Assembly: GCA_002914845.1 (NCBI GenBank)
Contig: JXTC01000010.1
Span: forward strand, 1,081,280-1,145,279
Reading direction: 5' to 3'
DNA length: 64,000 nucleotides
Source: Trema orientale
Taxonomy: Eukaryota; Streptophyta; Magnoliopsida; Rosales; Cannabaceae
In this document: positions 24,553 through 42,500 of the stretch, piece after piece
Position numbering within the stretch: position 1 is the stretch's first letter
Layout of the letters: every line of letters begins with the position of its first letter
Notes under the pieces: generated by a model
The model's database searches: none
What the model was told of the DNA's origin: nothing
The model's input: the letters and a program-made list of their open reading frames with translations, nothing else
Program-made: the position numbers and the translations under genes

Positions 24553-25380
24553 TCAATTGTATTTGAACTGTGAATAATGTACAAGAAGAAAGAATGCTTG
24601 CAGCTACACACGTTTCTAAATAGCATTTTGTACCATTGAAAGTTGTCTGTAAAGAATCATAAAATTTTCAGCATTTGGTGCTTAGCCTGCTGAATGTTAA
24701 TCGTTTTGCTCTGGCTAATGGTTTGTGATTAAACTTGCGATACAAAGTTAATCTCTTGTTAGCATGTGGTTTAGCTATCAGACTCTTGAAACACAATAAA
24801 CTTGGTAGGACACGAAAAAACGGGACCATTGAGGTGTAGAAGCGCTTGGTGGCTCAAAAGGAACAAGAGCAATGCTCTCGTTCCCAATTGGGATAAAACC
24901 ATGTTATATTTCTATTAGTGCAAATTGCTTCTCATGGTTAACTAATATAGTAGGACTCACAATTATCAAAACAATTTAATATTGATATGCCAATCGTTTA
25001 ATTATTCCAATCAAGATGGAAAGCAATTTTAAGGACCAATATTCACTCCATTTCACTAATTTGAAGCCTTATTTCATACGCGAAATACTTTGACATCATG
25101 TTAGTTGGTTATAAGCAGTGATTCATATAACAGGGAAGTCATCAATTTCTCTCCAAATTAAACCGGATGGCCAACTTTCTTCTACTATAGCTTTAAAGAT
25201 TAGCACACCTCCCCTCCCATAGTAGAAAAGAAAGACATCAATGCTTGGAACCATTACCCTCTTGTACTATAACCTTTACATAAGCAAAAAAGAACAAAAG
25301 AAGTTGAACTGATGTTTGAGCTTGGATTTTGGTTGAAGGCATTCGCCAAGATAGTTTTTATTTTACGAAAATGACAAGTA
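24553..25380. other. Convergent 3' region between formin and DUR3
   Basis: Holds the formin 3' UTR end (possible AATAAT or AATAAA-like signals near 24570 and 24797) and, from the right, the DUR3 3' UTR on the minus strand. No gene seen. Confidence 0.6.
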
Positions 25381-29357
<3,977 letters not shown>

Positions 29358-32105
29358 TAACAGACTACTTCAAAGCAAGAAACGAAACTACCCAGTTCTT
29401 GCTTCCCACCTGGTTTTTCAAAATATTGTTAAAAACCCAGTTTTTATTTCTTGCTAATTCACCAAAATTTTCGTCTTTTTTAATCCGAAAAAGTTGAAAA
29501 TATCAAAAGGGTTTATTGAGACTGGTGTTTTTCTTGTAAAACTACCACCGCAAAGTGTTGAGAGTCGAACAATGAAGATTTCTATGGTAGTGTTTGATGA
29601 GTACACTCTAACTTGAGTCTTCGTTTTTTGTTTGTTGTGCATACATGAGATTCTTTTGTTTATTTTTAATTTTTTTTAATGAATTTAATTAAATAGATTA
29701 GATTCTTTGATTCCATAGTCAGGGACAGAATCACCCAACTGTAGCTATTGAAGGAATAGTCATTGGGCTATCATTGGGAGATATTATAATTAGGTGGGCC
29801 AATTGAGGAACATAGTAGACTGATTTCCAATGACGGGATGACAGGTGGCGAAAATAAACTATGACGTGGTAAGTAAATGCTGCATCTTCGGAAGCAGGGT
29901 CCACAGGTTTGTTTTCACAACTAACATTTAAACTTTAGTCCCCTCAAAAAAAAAAAAAAAGTTTTGATTTAATTCCTTTTTATAAAAAGGAAATATCCTT
30001 TCTATATAAAAAAAGAGTAGGAAATAATGTTAAAATTCGAAAATTTGAATCTTTCTTGATGTTATAGAAGATTGCTATTTGTAATAAGTTAAAAACAAAT
30101 CGACGTACGTTGTTTTTTACTAAAGAAATTGCTCAATGGAGACCTTATATTACTTTTAAGTGAAATTAAGAAGTTTTAATGTTAATTTTATTTGGACAAG
30201 TGATTTATGTAATCTACAAATTGATGTTGCATTTGGTAATAGCATTTGATTTTTTCTAATTATACATATAGTATTACTTTGACATCTGAATTTTTAACTT
30301 ATATACTAATAGACTAATGATCTCTAAATTATATAATTATTGCAACAATGATCCTTTTATTACAAACTGTTAAATATTTAATAGAAATAAGTCATTACAG
30401 AATACACGGTTTGATAATTGTAATTAAGAATGAGATTCTGAATATTTAATTTATACATTAGACCACCAGTATTTATACAATTATTACAGCAATGACCATT
30501 TTTTTTTTCCACAAATTGATAAATTTTTAATAAAAATGAATCTTGTGCAAAGTACATAGTTTAGTAATTATGGCTAAAAATGAGATTCTGACTCGTAAAA
30601 CTAAATAATGCCCAATTATATGCTTTGTCCATATGATTATTTTTGTTAAAAAACTAGCACTTTATGACAAATGAGCCATTACTGTAATAATTACATAATT
30701 CATGAACTATTACTATATAAATTGAAAATTATGAACATAATTCTGAGACCATTATTATATTTAATACAGGGTTTAATGAGGACGATAAATAAAGTTTTAA
30801 GAATGAGAATATTTAAGTGGATATAATGGAATAGGTAAGTAAGTAAGACTCGGCATGTTTAACATAAATAAGAGAAAATCCACCCAATAATCGAAAAAGA
30901 AATTTTGAGAAAAAATGGAGAAAGGAAAAAGCAGTTTTGGTGGGATAATTATACAAGAATATTTATATGGTTTTAGTACCTTTTTTTTTTTCCAAACTAG
31001 GTCATGAATCTTCGTTTGGAGTTTTGCAGTTGTTGAGTTTGAATCAATCTCAAAATTTCATTTTCCGGATACGGATACTTCAGTGGCTCATGGGAGCAAT
31101 TTTGGATTAATAGAAGAACAATCGACATAATTGATACTTTCGAGGCTGGAATGTGTTTTATGTTTCATTTTCACATCTTTTTTATTTACAAGGTTCATAG
31201 TTTTGGGATTTTGGTATGGGGTTTGTGGCAACCACCCTAAAATTCAAATAGTATGTTTAATACATTTAAAGGTAAATTAGAAATGATAGTTGATGGTAAT
31301 AATGATTGTAAAATGTTTGAGCTATATAGAATCAGCTAATTCGGCTTTAAACTTTCCTTTGATACGGAATTTTTTTTTTTAGTTTTGTTTTTACTTTATT
31401 TCTCCTCTCAATTAAATCTTCAATTTATTTAAGGGGACTACATTTGCACCCTAAATAGTATAAAAACACCCCTCTTAATTGCAAAAGACTGAATTTGATA
31501 TAATAATAATAACTCTAAATATCACAAAATTATAAAAATAATCAGTACACCCTATTCCTTAAGACGATCTCTTCTATCCAAGCTTTTTTTTTTTTTTTCT
31601 TTCCTTTTGTTCTACATACTCCCTCCCTTTCCTAATTTCTCCTACTAATCTAAGAGTTACTTGATCTCATGTTTATTATTCTCATCTGTCCCTTTATTTT
31701 TATTTTTTTTTTGTTGCTTGAAGATATTTCTTTTTGTTTTTTCTTTCTTTAGGTTAGGTATCTTCATCTTGACACTTTTTTATTTCTTTATTATGTATAA
31801 TTTTTTACATTATTTCTCTTTGCTAATTAATTGGGTACATATGATTTTTTTCTTTCCTTTGTTTTATGTTTATTTCTGTGATAAGGTGCATATAACATAC
31901 ACATATACATTATTCACGGTTGTATTTGGTTGGAACTTGGAAGGTACCTGGGTTTCGGCTGTAGCCTGTATTGTGAATTGCATAATTGACCTTGATCACA
32001 TTGAATAAATTAAATCCGTTGAACAGATAGGCTTTTTTTTTTTTCTTTTTTCTTTTTTTGTTGTTGTTGTTGTTGTTTGGAGTGGTGAATAGAAGATCTA
32101 ATTAT
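29358..32105. other. AT-rich spacer upstream of DUR3
   Basis: The DUR3 promoter (minus strand) should lie at the left edge; no clear TATA box was chosen. From about 30000 the sequence is very AT-rich, with two related segments (about 30280-30480 and 30480-30660) sharing ATAATTATTGCAACAATGA-like motifs. No gene. Confidence 0.5.
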
Positions 32106-32969
32106 GGGGAAATTAGATATTATACGATACTTTTTGAATTTTTTTTTGAAATATATGGTATTTTTCGAAAAGAATTTAAAAAATACGGTAGTAAGTATGT
32201 TTTTAAGGTGTGGTATGGTTTTTATTAGAAAAATACCGTTTTTTAAAAAATATTTAGAAAATATCATTTTTAAAATAGTAACTCGTAATCGATAACCAGT
32301 ATCCAAAAATTGGTAACTAATAACTAAAGATATTTATAACTAGTAAATATCTAGTAACTAGTAACCTGTAATTACTTTTCAGAAACTGGTAACTAGTGAC
32401 TGTTTTAAATGATATTTTTCTAAATTTTTTAAAGATATTTTTTAATAAAAACTATACAGAAATTTGAAAAAAACATGATTTTCGTATTTTTGTAATTTTT
32501 TTGGTTTTTTTTATAGGTAAAAGTGTTAGAAACTCATCTATTATTCATGCCATTTTACTTTGAGTTTCTATCACTTTTTCATATAAAAAACTAAAAGAAT
32601 TACAAAAATACGGAACTCAGGTTTTTTTCAAATTTTCATATGATTTTTATTAGAAAAATATCACTTTTTAAAAAATATTTAGAAAAATATTATTTTTTAT
32701 AATAGTTACTGGTTATCAGTTTCTAGAAACTTATTACTGATTATTAGTTACTAGTTATATACCAGCTATAAATGCTTTTAGTTACTGGTTACCAGTTTCC
32801 AGAAACTGGTTACCAGAAACTATTTACTATTTTGAAAAATAGTATTTTTCTAAATAGTTTTTAAAAAATGGTATTTATCTAATAAAAACTGTACCGCACC
32901 TTTAAAAAACTTAAACCACCATATTTTTTAAATTTTTTTCTAAATTACTGTATAATGTCTAATTTCCTC
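32106..32969. mobile_element. 864-bp foldback element (long-hairpin MITE)
   Basis: The whole element is one imperfect palindrome. The left end GGGGAAATTAGATATTATAC is mirrored by the right end, whose reverse complement reads GAGGAAATTAGACATTATAC. Inner arms (around TAGAAACTCA at 32528 and TGAGTTTCTA at 32563) pair across a loop near 32545. The middle of each arm has repeated AGTAACTAGTAAC motifs. No coding sequence. Target duplication not identified. Confidence 0.85.
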
Positions 32970-33358
32970 TTTTACTTTTCGGGATGATGTTTTTTGGTTT
33001 GGGAGTATATGGCCATGTTTTACAATAATTTTTCTTATTAATCTCTATTTTTTTTGCCTCCTTTATTTTTATGTTCTAACGAAAGAGTTTTTTTCGAAAA
33101 TATCTCACCGTTTAAGTAATTAAAATAACGTATTATTCATTGCTTTTAGAAAAAAGCCTTCTGTAGTGAGATTTTATTTTATTTTTGTGATTTCTCCCAA
33201 ATTCTGGGGTGCCTTAAGTTCTTTTTATAATTTTTTTTTGAAAAGATTCTTTTTTTATAATTTTAAACAGAAGGGTAAAATTATATTAACATAAATAATA
33301 TAATAAAAGAAAGGTGTCTTTATGTCTAATGAGTACAAATATAATCACCTTTTATTTA

Positions 33359-34798
33359 AGGGCGGGTCTATTCTCATACCTCTGTTTACTCTCCTCACCC
33401 CTATATTTTAAAAATATTTTTATTACAAAGGAGACCCTAAATGAAATTATATTTTAGTACTAGAATTGTTTATAAAAAATTATATACACGTTCTTTAAGT
33501 GCTTCATTAAAAAAAAAAAAAAAAACTATTCCCACTCATTCTTAAACATAATCAATCTTGAACCCTTAAACATAATTTATCTTGAATCCTAATTCTTTTT
33601 ATATACAATAGATAAGAAAATGACTAATTCAAAAGATTTGGATAGTAAAAACTTATTATTTTTTTTCACTATATCAGGGGTTTGAGAGTGGGAGATGGAT
33701 TGGTACACAAAAGTTCTAAGTTCAGCATTATCATAACCTATGGTTTGGAGTAATTAGAACCAAGAATAAGATCGAGAGTTCGAAAGGACTTCTTTGTTCT
33801 TGACATAATCCTTTAATTATAAAAAATAAAGGACACTTTTAGCCCGCATGAACATGTTCGAATAACAAAGTGAACTGAAAAAACTATGATATGTACTAAT
33901 CTATATGGAAGCCAATATAAATATATATATATATATATGGTTGCCAATCCAGTAGGTATTTTTTTTTTAATCTATGTGTAGATATTTTTTTTTAACCGTT
34001 GGATCTATCACATAATGATGATCTAACGGCTATAATATAGTGCATGAAAAGATGTTCATCATTAATGCTATCTTCCTTTTAACTATAAAAAAATGTGCAT
34101 GATAAATTTTTTATTGGCCAAATTGATACCTATGCATAGGTTAAAAAAAAAAAATATCTATCAGATTGGTGCCCTATATATATATATATATTAAAACATA
34201 CAACAACAAAGAAATTTATTAATTAAACATGCAAATTATTTGATATATATTTAATATAGTATGTAAATAATCTAAGTGATGGATTGGGGGTTTATAATCC
34301 TTTTTAGGATTTTTATAATCTTTTCATTGGAAAAAAATAAATTCCGTTACTTTTATCTAAAGATTCAAAAGACTAAAAAATAGAGCAATACATTTAAATC
34401 TTGAAAGTATTCAAAAAATCTAGAATACTTTAAACATAAGAGTAAAATACTACTCATGATGCTTAGACAAGTATCAACTCCCATATCATCTTCAACACCA
34501 TAAAATTTCTTGGATAAATGAGGAGTGAGAAGAATGAAAGAGATAACAAGAGTGAAAAAATAATTAATGAGTACAAATAGAGGAAGAGAACACGTGAGAG
34601 AGTGATGGGTAAAAAGAGAAAAGAGGAATGTGAGAAAGTGAGGGGTGGGAAGAGAAGGAAGAAAATTAGAATATAAGATAATTTTGGAAAAAAATAAGAG
34701 TGTAGAAAGTAGTAATTAGATTTTAAATATTATTTAAGTATGTGGTTTTATAAATAGAGCGAAGAGAATAGACAAGCGGATAACAATAGACCCACTCT
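33359..34798. mobile_element. 1.44-kb TIR element, hAT-like target duplication
   Basis: Terminal inverted repeats AGGGCGGGTCTATT (left) and AGAGTGGGTCTATT (reverse complement of right) are flanked by TTATTTA at 33352-33358 and 34799-34805, extendable to 8 bp depending on where the TIR is taken to start. No transposase frame; another MITE is nested at about 33941-34175. Confidence 0.75.
33941..34175. mobile_element. Nested MITE, family member 1
   Basis: Inverted ends: left GTTGCCAATCCAGTAGGTAT; reverse complement of right GGGCACCAATCTGATAGATA. Inside is a small palindrome with CCGTTGGATC and GATCTAACGG. It is flanked by TA repeats on both sides. A second member is at 62085-62330. Confidence 0.75.
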
Positions 34799-34805
34799 TT
34801 ATTTA

Positions 34806-35129
34806 CTATTTAATTTATTAAAATACCCTCTAAATTTAGACCATTTGCATATCACATGAGATTTCCATTCATGTTAACTGATTGTGTGATGATTTCTCAA
34901 GCATAGAGATAAAGTTGAAATTTTTGATGATTCAGGGAGCAACATGAATCAATCTACATAATTTAGGGGGAAAATATTAAAAAATAAAATTTGATTTTAT
35001 TTATTGTTTTTATTTTTCCAAAATGGTCCTTCTTTAGTCCTCCTTCCTTACTAAGCAAGTTTGAAACTTGGAGAAGAATAAAGACCTGACTAAGACCAAA
35101 AGGAAGGGAATGTTTCCCTCCTTTCCCTT
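34806..35129. promoter_or_regulatory. HEN1: HEN1 upstream region
   Basis: Contains the presumed HEN1 promoter. A TATA-like TTTAAATA lies at about 35128-35136, followed within 100 bp by a poly(A) tract and a CT-rich (CTCTCT) leader typical of plant 5' UTRs. Confidence 0.45.
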
Positions 35130-35149
35130 TAAATACCTTGTGTTTGGCC

Positions 35150-36563
35150 TCTTCCAATTCCAATCCCCGACCAAAAAAAAAAAAAAAAAAACCCCAAAAC
35201 CCAGTTTCTCTCTACTTCAACTCTCTCTTTCTCTCTCTAGTCTCCGACATTGCCATTTTAAGATTGGAAGAGGTAAAGGTCTTTGCTTTCTCTGATCATT
35301 TTCGCTTATTTTGGCCTTTTTTTTCCCCTGAAGTTTTCTTTGGGTTTTGTATATGTTCTTGCCTCGTTTCCTGGATTAATTCTTAGCTGTTTCATAAATG
35401 GTTCGTTCTATGCGGTTTTTGAAAATGGGATTAGCTTTTTGTGTATTTCTTTTCAAGACCCATTAATTTATAGCCAAAAATTTCAGCTTTGTGCACTCGA
35501 ATCACTACATTGTTCAATGTTCATATTTATTAGCTAAAGCTCATATATATAATATATACTTATGTGTATGTATATTGGGAATTATGATTGCCTAAGAAGT
35601 TGAAGAGTTGGGAATGAATAAATGAATTTTTGATACCCATTATTTGATAGATGTTTCTGCCATTCTAATAAGAATTTAACTTAATTATTCTCAACAAATT
35701 GTCGAATTTCATTGATTTATTTTCTTCTGATTATAGTTTTAGTTTACTTGTCTGGCATGCAAACTAATCATCATATAAAATGACATAATTTGCAGGCTCT
35801 GAGCTTCATCCTGCCCTACCAATTTGTATTTTTGTGCAAATGATTGTTGGGTTTTTCAACTTCGAAAATAAGTTAAATTCTTCTTTTTTCCCTCAATTTG
35901 TTTTGGGACTTGTTATCTGAGCATGTTCTGATTGTTTTGGAATGCAAAATTGTAGTAATTTTGGTCTTATCTTCTCGTTTGTCAGTAGGTCTTCACTTTT
36001 ATGATATGCTGTTATAGTTCTTTAGGAATGACATCTGAGAATTATATTGAGTAGAGAAGTAAAAATGCATTTGTAAAGTTTGGGCAGAATTGATAGCATC
36101 CTAATTGATGGTCAGCCCTAATTGTTGCTTTCTTGTCATCTCATCGAGTATCTCAATTATTAATTCTGATTACTATTTGATTTTGTCAAAATAAAAGAGG
36201 GTAAAACCAGTTTATTTTCTCTGAACTTGCTACATTCAGCTATTTATAGTTCTACCTTGATGACATTTTGGGAAATCAGTTTTATCATCATTCAGGTTGA
36301 ACTGCTAGAATGCTATGGAGCCTTAAAGAAGATTTACATGATTGTTCCAATTGAGCTTATAATATAATATTTGTGTGACTGAAATAATCCTTCGTACTTT
36401 TACGAGTCTTGGATTGTACTTGTTATTTTTCACTTATAGTCAGTATTTTAACTATGATAGCAATATTAGTTTTGAAAAGTTTTGTTATGCACAGGAAATA
36501 AAACAAGGCTTTGCTAATATATTTGTTGTACAAATCATGAAATCAGGCACCTAGAGGTTACTG
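35150..36563 (+). other. HEN1: HEN1 5' UTR with leader intron
   Basis: The CT-rich leader (about 35150-35272) ends GAAGAG|GTAAAG. A matching acceptor, AAATCAG, ends at 36546, 17 bp before the ATG. The implied leader intron is 1,274 bp and T-rich, as in plant introns. Confidence 0.6.
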
Positions 36564-39500
36564 ATGGAAATTGGAGGATCCCCAGCTGTTGCAGTGCCAA
36601 AGAGTGCCCTCACACCTAAGGCTATTATATATCAAAAGTATGGTATCGAGGCCTGCTATAAAGTAGAGGAAGTACAGGAATCTAACCAAAATGAATGCCC
36701 AGGATTGGCTATCACACAGAAGGGTCCTTGCCTTTATCGCTGCACCTTACAGCTTCCTGAAATTTCTGTTGTATCAGGAACTTTTAAGAAGAAAAAGGAA
36801 GCTGAGCAATCAGCATCTGAACTGGCCTTAGAAAAGGTTTTCTTAATGTTTCTTTCTTTAATTCACCACCTTATCCTTTATTTCATTTTTAATTGTCATT
36901 CCACTTTATCTGCAATTACTGCTTAATCCATGGATACTGAGGTTCAGTGACTACAATTTAGTCACGTTTGATTAATCACGGATTCCACAAAGTTTAATTC
37001 TCTTTCTAATTTTTCTTGCATGGTATCTTACTTGACGTCTTATTTTCTATGCTTAAGATATTCTTTCTTTAACAATTAAATGAAGTTATATCATTGTTTT
37101 TACTATATAAAATGAATCCTCCACACTAAAAACTGTGGTCTTAATTTTATTTTTTACTTAATTAGTACGTGCAATTGTTTTCTTGTCAGAATAGTTTATG
37201 GAGATCTTTTGATTCCGGTTATACCTTGTTCTCCTCTTTGTTGTAATTTTCTTTTGATTTTTAAATTCAATCTTAGTTTATTTTCCATGAAAACAGTTGC
37301 TTTATGCCAATAGTGGCATTTAATAATGAAGTTAATATACTCAAGTGTAGTTTCATAACCACTATGAGGAGGTAACTGTACTTTTTTTATGTTCTTTGCC
37401 TTCTATAGAAGTTGAGAGGCATATAACATTGTCAATGAATTGATAAAGACATAAAGTACCTATACTTTTCTGTATTTTATATTGTTCAGGAAGTATTGTT
37501 CCAATTATTTGAGAAAGGTAACTTTTATTTATTTTCAGCTTTTTGCTTGTGCTATCTGACCACGAAACTACATATTTTTTTCTTCTTTGTTCTATATTTG
37601 AAATAGGAAACATCCTTTAAAAACTGTTCCCGTGGCCGCTCTCAATACTTTACCTCCTTCCAAATTTATCCAGTAAATCTGTCTATAATGAAAGTTCACC
37701 AATGTCAAATCTCCTCCAAAAAAAGTGATCTGTGGTAATATTACTTTTGGGGTTCTGTTCAATCTTTGTAATTGATTATGAAGGAGAAAGTTTGTTGCTC
37801 ATTTTCTCTGTCTCTGCATGTATGTATGTTCATATCTTATGCATGCAATGTCACAAAGGTATTTTACACGGTTCTTTCCTATGCCCTTCATAAATAGTCT
37901 CAGAAACAATAACAGAAAATAAAAAAGGAAAAGAAAAATCCTTGGTGTCATATTGATCTATCTAGGAGAAATAATCATCTCTTTCGTACATATTGTCAAA
38001 AAAATAAACCTTTTGGTGTCATTTGATATTGTTCAAATGATATTGTTCCGTTAATATTTAAGAATAAATCCGTGTCTTTTTATCTGCTTATTTATGTTTC
38101 TTTTTCATTTTTTGTTTTTTTGTTTTTTTGTTTTTGTTCCCTACTAAAAGAAGAGTTTGATTTGTGTTTCTCATTATTTGGATTGCGTGGTCCTTTGGTG
38201 CAGTTAGGTATCAATCCTGCAGCATATAACCCGACTGAGCAAGATCCATGGGATGCTTTAGTTGGTCGTGTCAAGTATTTGTTCTCAGATGAGGTTGGTT
38301 ACTGTGCTGTTATTGATGCTTGGGAATTCAATGTATGAGCATTGACTTTGCTTTCATGCTGATTATTTTCATCGAAATGATTGGATGAGATGATAAATAG
38401 TACACATGCTAACTGACATACTGTTGCTTTAATGAGTTATTTCTGTGTACTAAAACTTCTCTATACAGGAAGCAATACTCTATTCTGTTTGTTTGGTTTT
38501 GATTTTCCTTTCGTTTCTTGCTGATAAGTCAATACTGTATTCCTTTTTTTATAGTCATTTTATGCCATTATGCAGTTGTTCTTTGTGCTTCCTAAATACA
38601 TACGTATATAGAACATTTGATTTGTTATTAGTTATTTCAAATAACTTGTTTTGATTGTTGTAAGATTCTCCAAATTTTTCTTCAAAATTTAAGTGTAGCT
38701 ATTAATTTTAATTGTAAAATCAATGACATGGTATTGGCATTGTGCGTTTTTTTCTTCTTTATTTTCTGACTTTCATTTTGTGCTTCGTACATGCATTTTA
38801 AAATTTGCAAGGTGGGTGGTGGATGGTCATTGTTGGGATCATTATTCACATCCATCTTTAGTTCGCAGTCCAATAAACTGTTGGATTCCTATTGGAAACA
38901 ACAGTACCTAAATAGTGAATACGTTTGTTTGTTAATGGTAAAAGTTGCATGTATAGAGAATATTAGCATTAAATCTTATATGTTTTAAGTTGGTAATTTG
39001 CATCTATTTAAATATTGTCATTTTCTTTTCTTCTCATTATTTACTCTTCCTTATAAATGTAATTTTCGGAGTTGTCCTGTAAAGAATATATGTAAAGAGA
39101 TTATGACTTCTGTTTCCTTAATCTTAGTTGGTTTCTATAACATGCTACTTCTAGATTTTTTGGACATTGAACTTAAGTTTCAAGTCTTGGTTTTTTTTTT
39201 TTTTTCTTTTCCCCCCTAATACTTATGTGTCACATTTTCAGTTCCTAACTTCTCTTCATCCGCTAAGTGGTCACTTCAGAGCAGCTTTGCAGAGGGAAGG
39301 TGGTCTCTATGGTTGTGTCCCTGTATCAGTCATTGCTTTTCTTGATTCCAAACTTTCCAGTCTAAGTAAGTTGATTGATCCTAAGGTGGAGTTAAATCCA
39401 TATAGGGTCATATCTTATGTTATGAAGGCTGCTGCTAGATCATCTGGGATTGTCCATACCTCTGAGGAACAGCTTTGGGTTAGGAGGCAAAATCCATATC

Positions 39501-42500
39501 CTCTTGAAATTACAGATTCAGCTTTCCAACAATCTGGCTCCCCAGGAATCTTTCCTATAGAAGCCATATATATACCATGTTCCAATGAGAAGAACATTAA
39601 TGTTGTAAAACTGAATGTTTCTTCAACGGGATATTATCTGGATGTTATTGCAAATCAGCTAGGTTTGGTGGATGCTTCTAAGGTTCTGATTACAAGGTAG
39701 GTGGATGAAGTAATGGAGTTAATTATCAGAAGAAAGTTTATTGATGTAGACTGTGCGCTTTTAAAATATTATAGTATCTATGCTTAATGCATATTAATGA
39801 TCATAATTCTTGGTCTACAGGCCTATTGGTAGAGCTTCTTCTGAGGTGAGGTTGTATTTTGCTGCTTTGGAGTTTATGTTGGAGCTGTCTTCAGATCTTT
39901 CAAATGCCAAAAGAGACATGCATTCTGATGGATCTTGTAATACAAGGGCCAGTTACTTGTCTGGTGAGGATATATATGGTGATGCAATTTTGGCATCCAT
40001 TGGATATACGTGGAAGTCTAAAGACCTTTTTCATGAAGATTTAAGCATGCAATCATATTACAGGTCTCTTATGACTGATTTTGAAATCAATATTTGCCTC
40101 CTTTAATTTGATTATAGCCTTCTTCCAACTGTTAAATTTTCTCTCTCTCGTTTTTAACTACTCATCTTTTGTCTGACTTTTGATTACCATATTTATCTTA
40201 TTTTCTTCACTTATGGTGCATACTACCTGGCAAAGAATGAATATAATAAGCTGATGAAGAAAAATGATTTTTAAAAATAATAAGCTGACCCAAAAAAGAG
40301 CGCTTTGTAATAAGCAATTTACTTCTTGGACTTTTCCTTCATTGGTCTTCAAAATTTATCCATCGGTTTAAAGTTTGCTGTAAGGTTTGTGTGAATCCTC
40401 ATGAAAGGTTAGAGGTGTTTTCTAAAATCTGTCAGAGGTTCGCATTAATTTTACATATTAATTATTCATCTCGGCCCATCTTATCCATTTGAAATTTAAT
40501 CCATGTATTCTAGAATCTGCAACAATTGTGAATCTATTAATGTATTAGTTTGGATAGAGGGTTCATTGTGTTGTTACACTTGTGTTTGCAACTACAGGAT
40601 GCTTTTAAGCAAGGTACCAAGTGGAGTTTACAAGTTGTCCAGGGGAGCAATACTTGCGGCTGACTTACCTTTAGCATTTACTACTAAGACAAACTGGAGG
40701 GGTTCCTTTCCAAGAGATGTACTGTGTAACTTCTGCCGCCAGCATCGTCTTTCTGAACCTGTTTTCTCTACTGTGAGTATCTCTGAAGCACCTTCTAAGA
40801 CATCAGGATTACACAAAAAGTTGAAGGTGAAAGACTCGGCTGTGGAAGAGACAGACTGTGCAAATGGATCTATAGCTGCTGCAGGTGCTAAAGCAGCAGT
40901 GGAATCCGGAGTTACCTTTAGATGTGAAGTAAAGATATACTCAAAGTTTCAGGATTTGCTTCTAGAGTGTTCACCAAAAGATTCATACAAGAAGCAGAGT
41001 GATTCGATTCAGAATGCATCTTTGAAAGTTCTTACGTGGTTAGATGCATATTTTAAGAATCTCGACATTCCTGTAGAGAGACTAAACTGTTCTGTCTGTG
41101 AACTCGACATTAAATTTAACCCCAAAAGTGTTTTTGAAGCATTTGCACTTTGTCGACCTATTCAATTCTTCCAGCACAGCGAGTCTCCAGATGGCAGGTT
41201 AGATGAATCAAATGCTATGCCAGGACAAGGAATATGTGGGCCGGATTCTGGTGTCTCTCCATCTAATGGATCTTTATCTTGTATAAGTTATTCAGTTATG
41301 TTGGTGATCAGAAGTGACAATACAAAAGTACTACTTGAAAGCAGTGATGATTTTGAGTTTGAGATGGGGTCTAGATCAGTGATACACCAAATTGAAGCAG
41401 CTGTGATGCAAATGACTGTTGGGCAGTCAGCTTTTTTACTCATGGACATGCCCTCTCCAGAGTTTATTTTAGCTGCTGCTGATGATTCTGAAAGGATTCT
41501 TTCAGCGTTATCTTCAAGTAAGTTTATCTCTACTTCCATTTCAATCCTATGAGGGTGAAAAGAGGCAGGGACGGCAACAAGAAATGGACATACGTGATAC
41601 GTAATATGATTTGCATATGCATCACTTAGTTCCTTATTTATCACACATTCATATATATCATGCAATGGGTACGATTTGCATATGCATCACTTAGTTCCTT
41701 ATTTATCACACATTCATATATATCATGCAATGGGTAAAGAACAGGAGGATAAATCTTGTATTGTCTTGTTATTGGTAGGAAGCCCTGATAATTGCTTCTC
41801 CTTGTGACTATCATTATATGGGAGAATGATGTTTTTGTGACTACAATCAAATCATATTAGTACTAGGCCACATTTTTTTTTTTGGCGTACTATCTTGCTG
41901 AAGTATTGGGTCTGATGTGTCCATTTCTTCTCTGTTTCCATTATGCAGAAGACTGCTGCTTGGAGTACGCTATAACTTTTTATCGCATAACAGAACCTCT
42001 GGAGGACAGAATGGAGCAGGCTCTATTCAGTCCTCCGCTTTCAAAGCAGCGAGTGGAATATGCATTGCACCACATTAAGCAAACCTCTGCTACCACTTTG
42101 GTAATTGAGTATTTGTTGCTTCATATTTTTCATTTCTTAATAGAAACAGTGGGTTGATCTTCTCCTTTACGTGTTGCAGGTTGATTTTGGATGTGGCTCT
42201 GGAAGTTTGTTGGATTCTTTATTGAATTATCAGACGTCTCTAGAAAATATTGTTGGTGTTGATATTTCTCACAAGAGTCTTATACGTGCAGCAAAGGTAC
42301 GGTTTATTATCAGCTTTTGTCTTATGCTTTTAGAATAGTTATTTGTTTATCCAAAATGTTCTGTTATCATCATTTATCTGGGAAGTAGTAGAATATGCAT
42401 CCTGAAACTTGACATCTGTGATTAGGTAGTAGATCTTGTTTTCCAGAAGATTTCATAGTTGTTGTCAAGTTCTCGTGTAGGAGATAATAACAATTCAATG

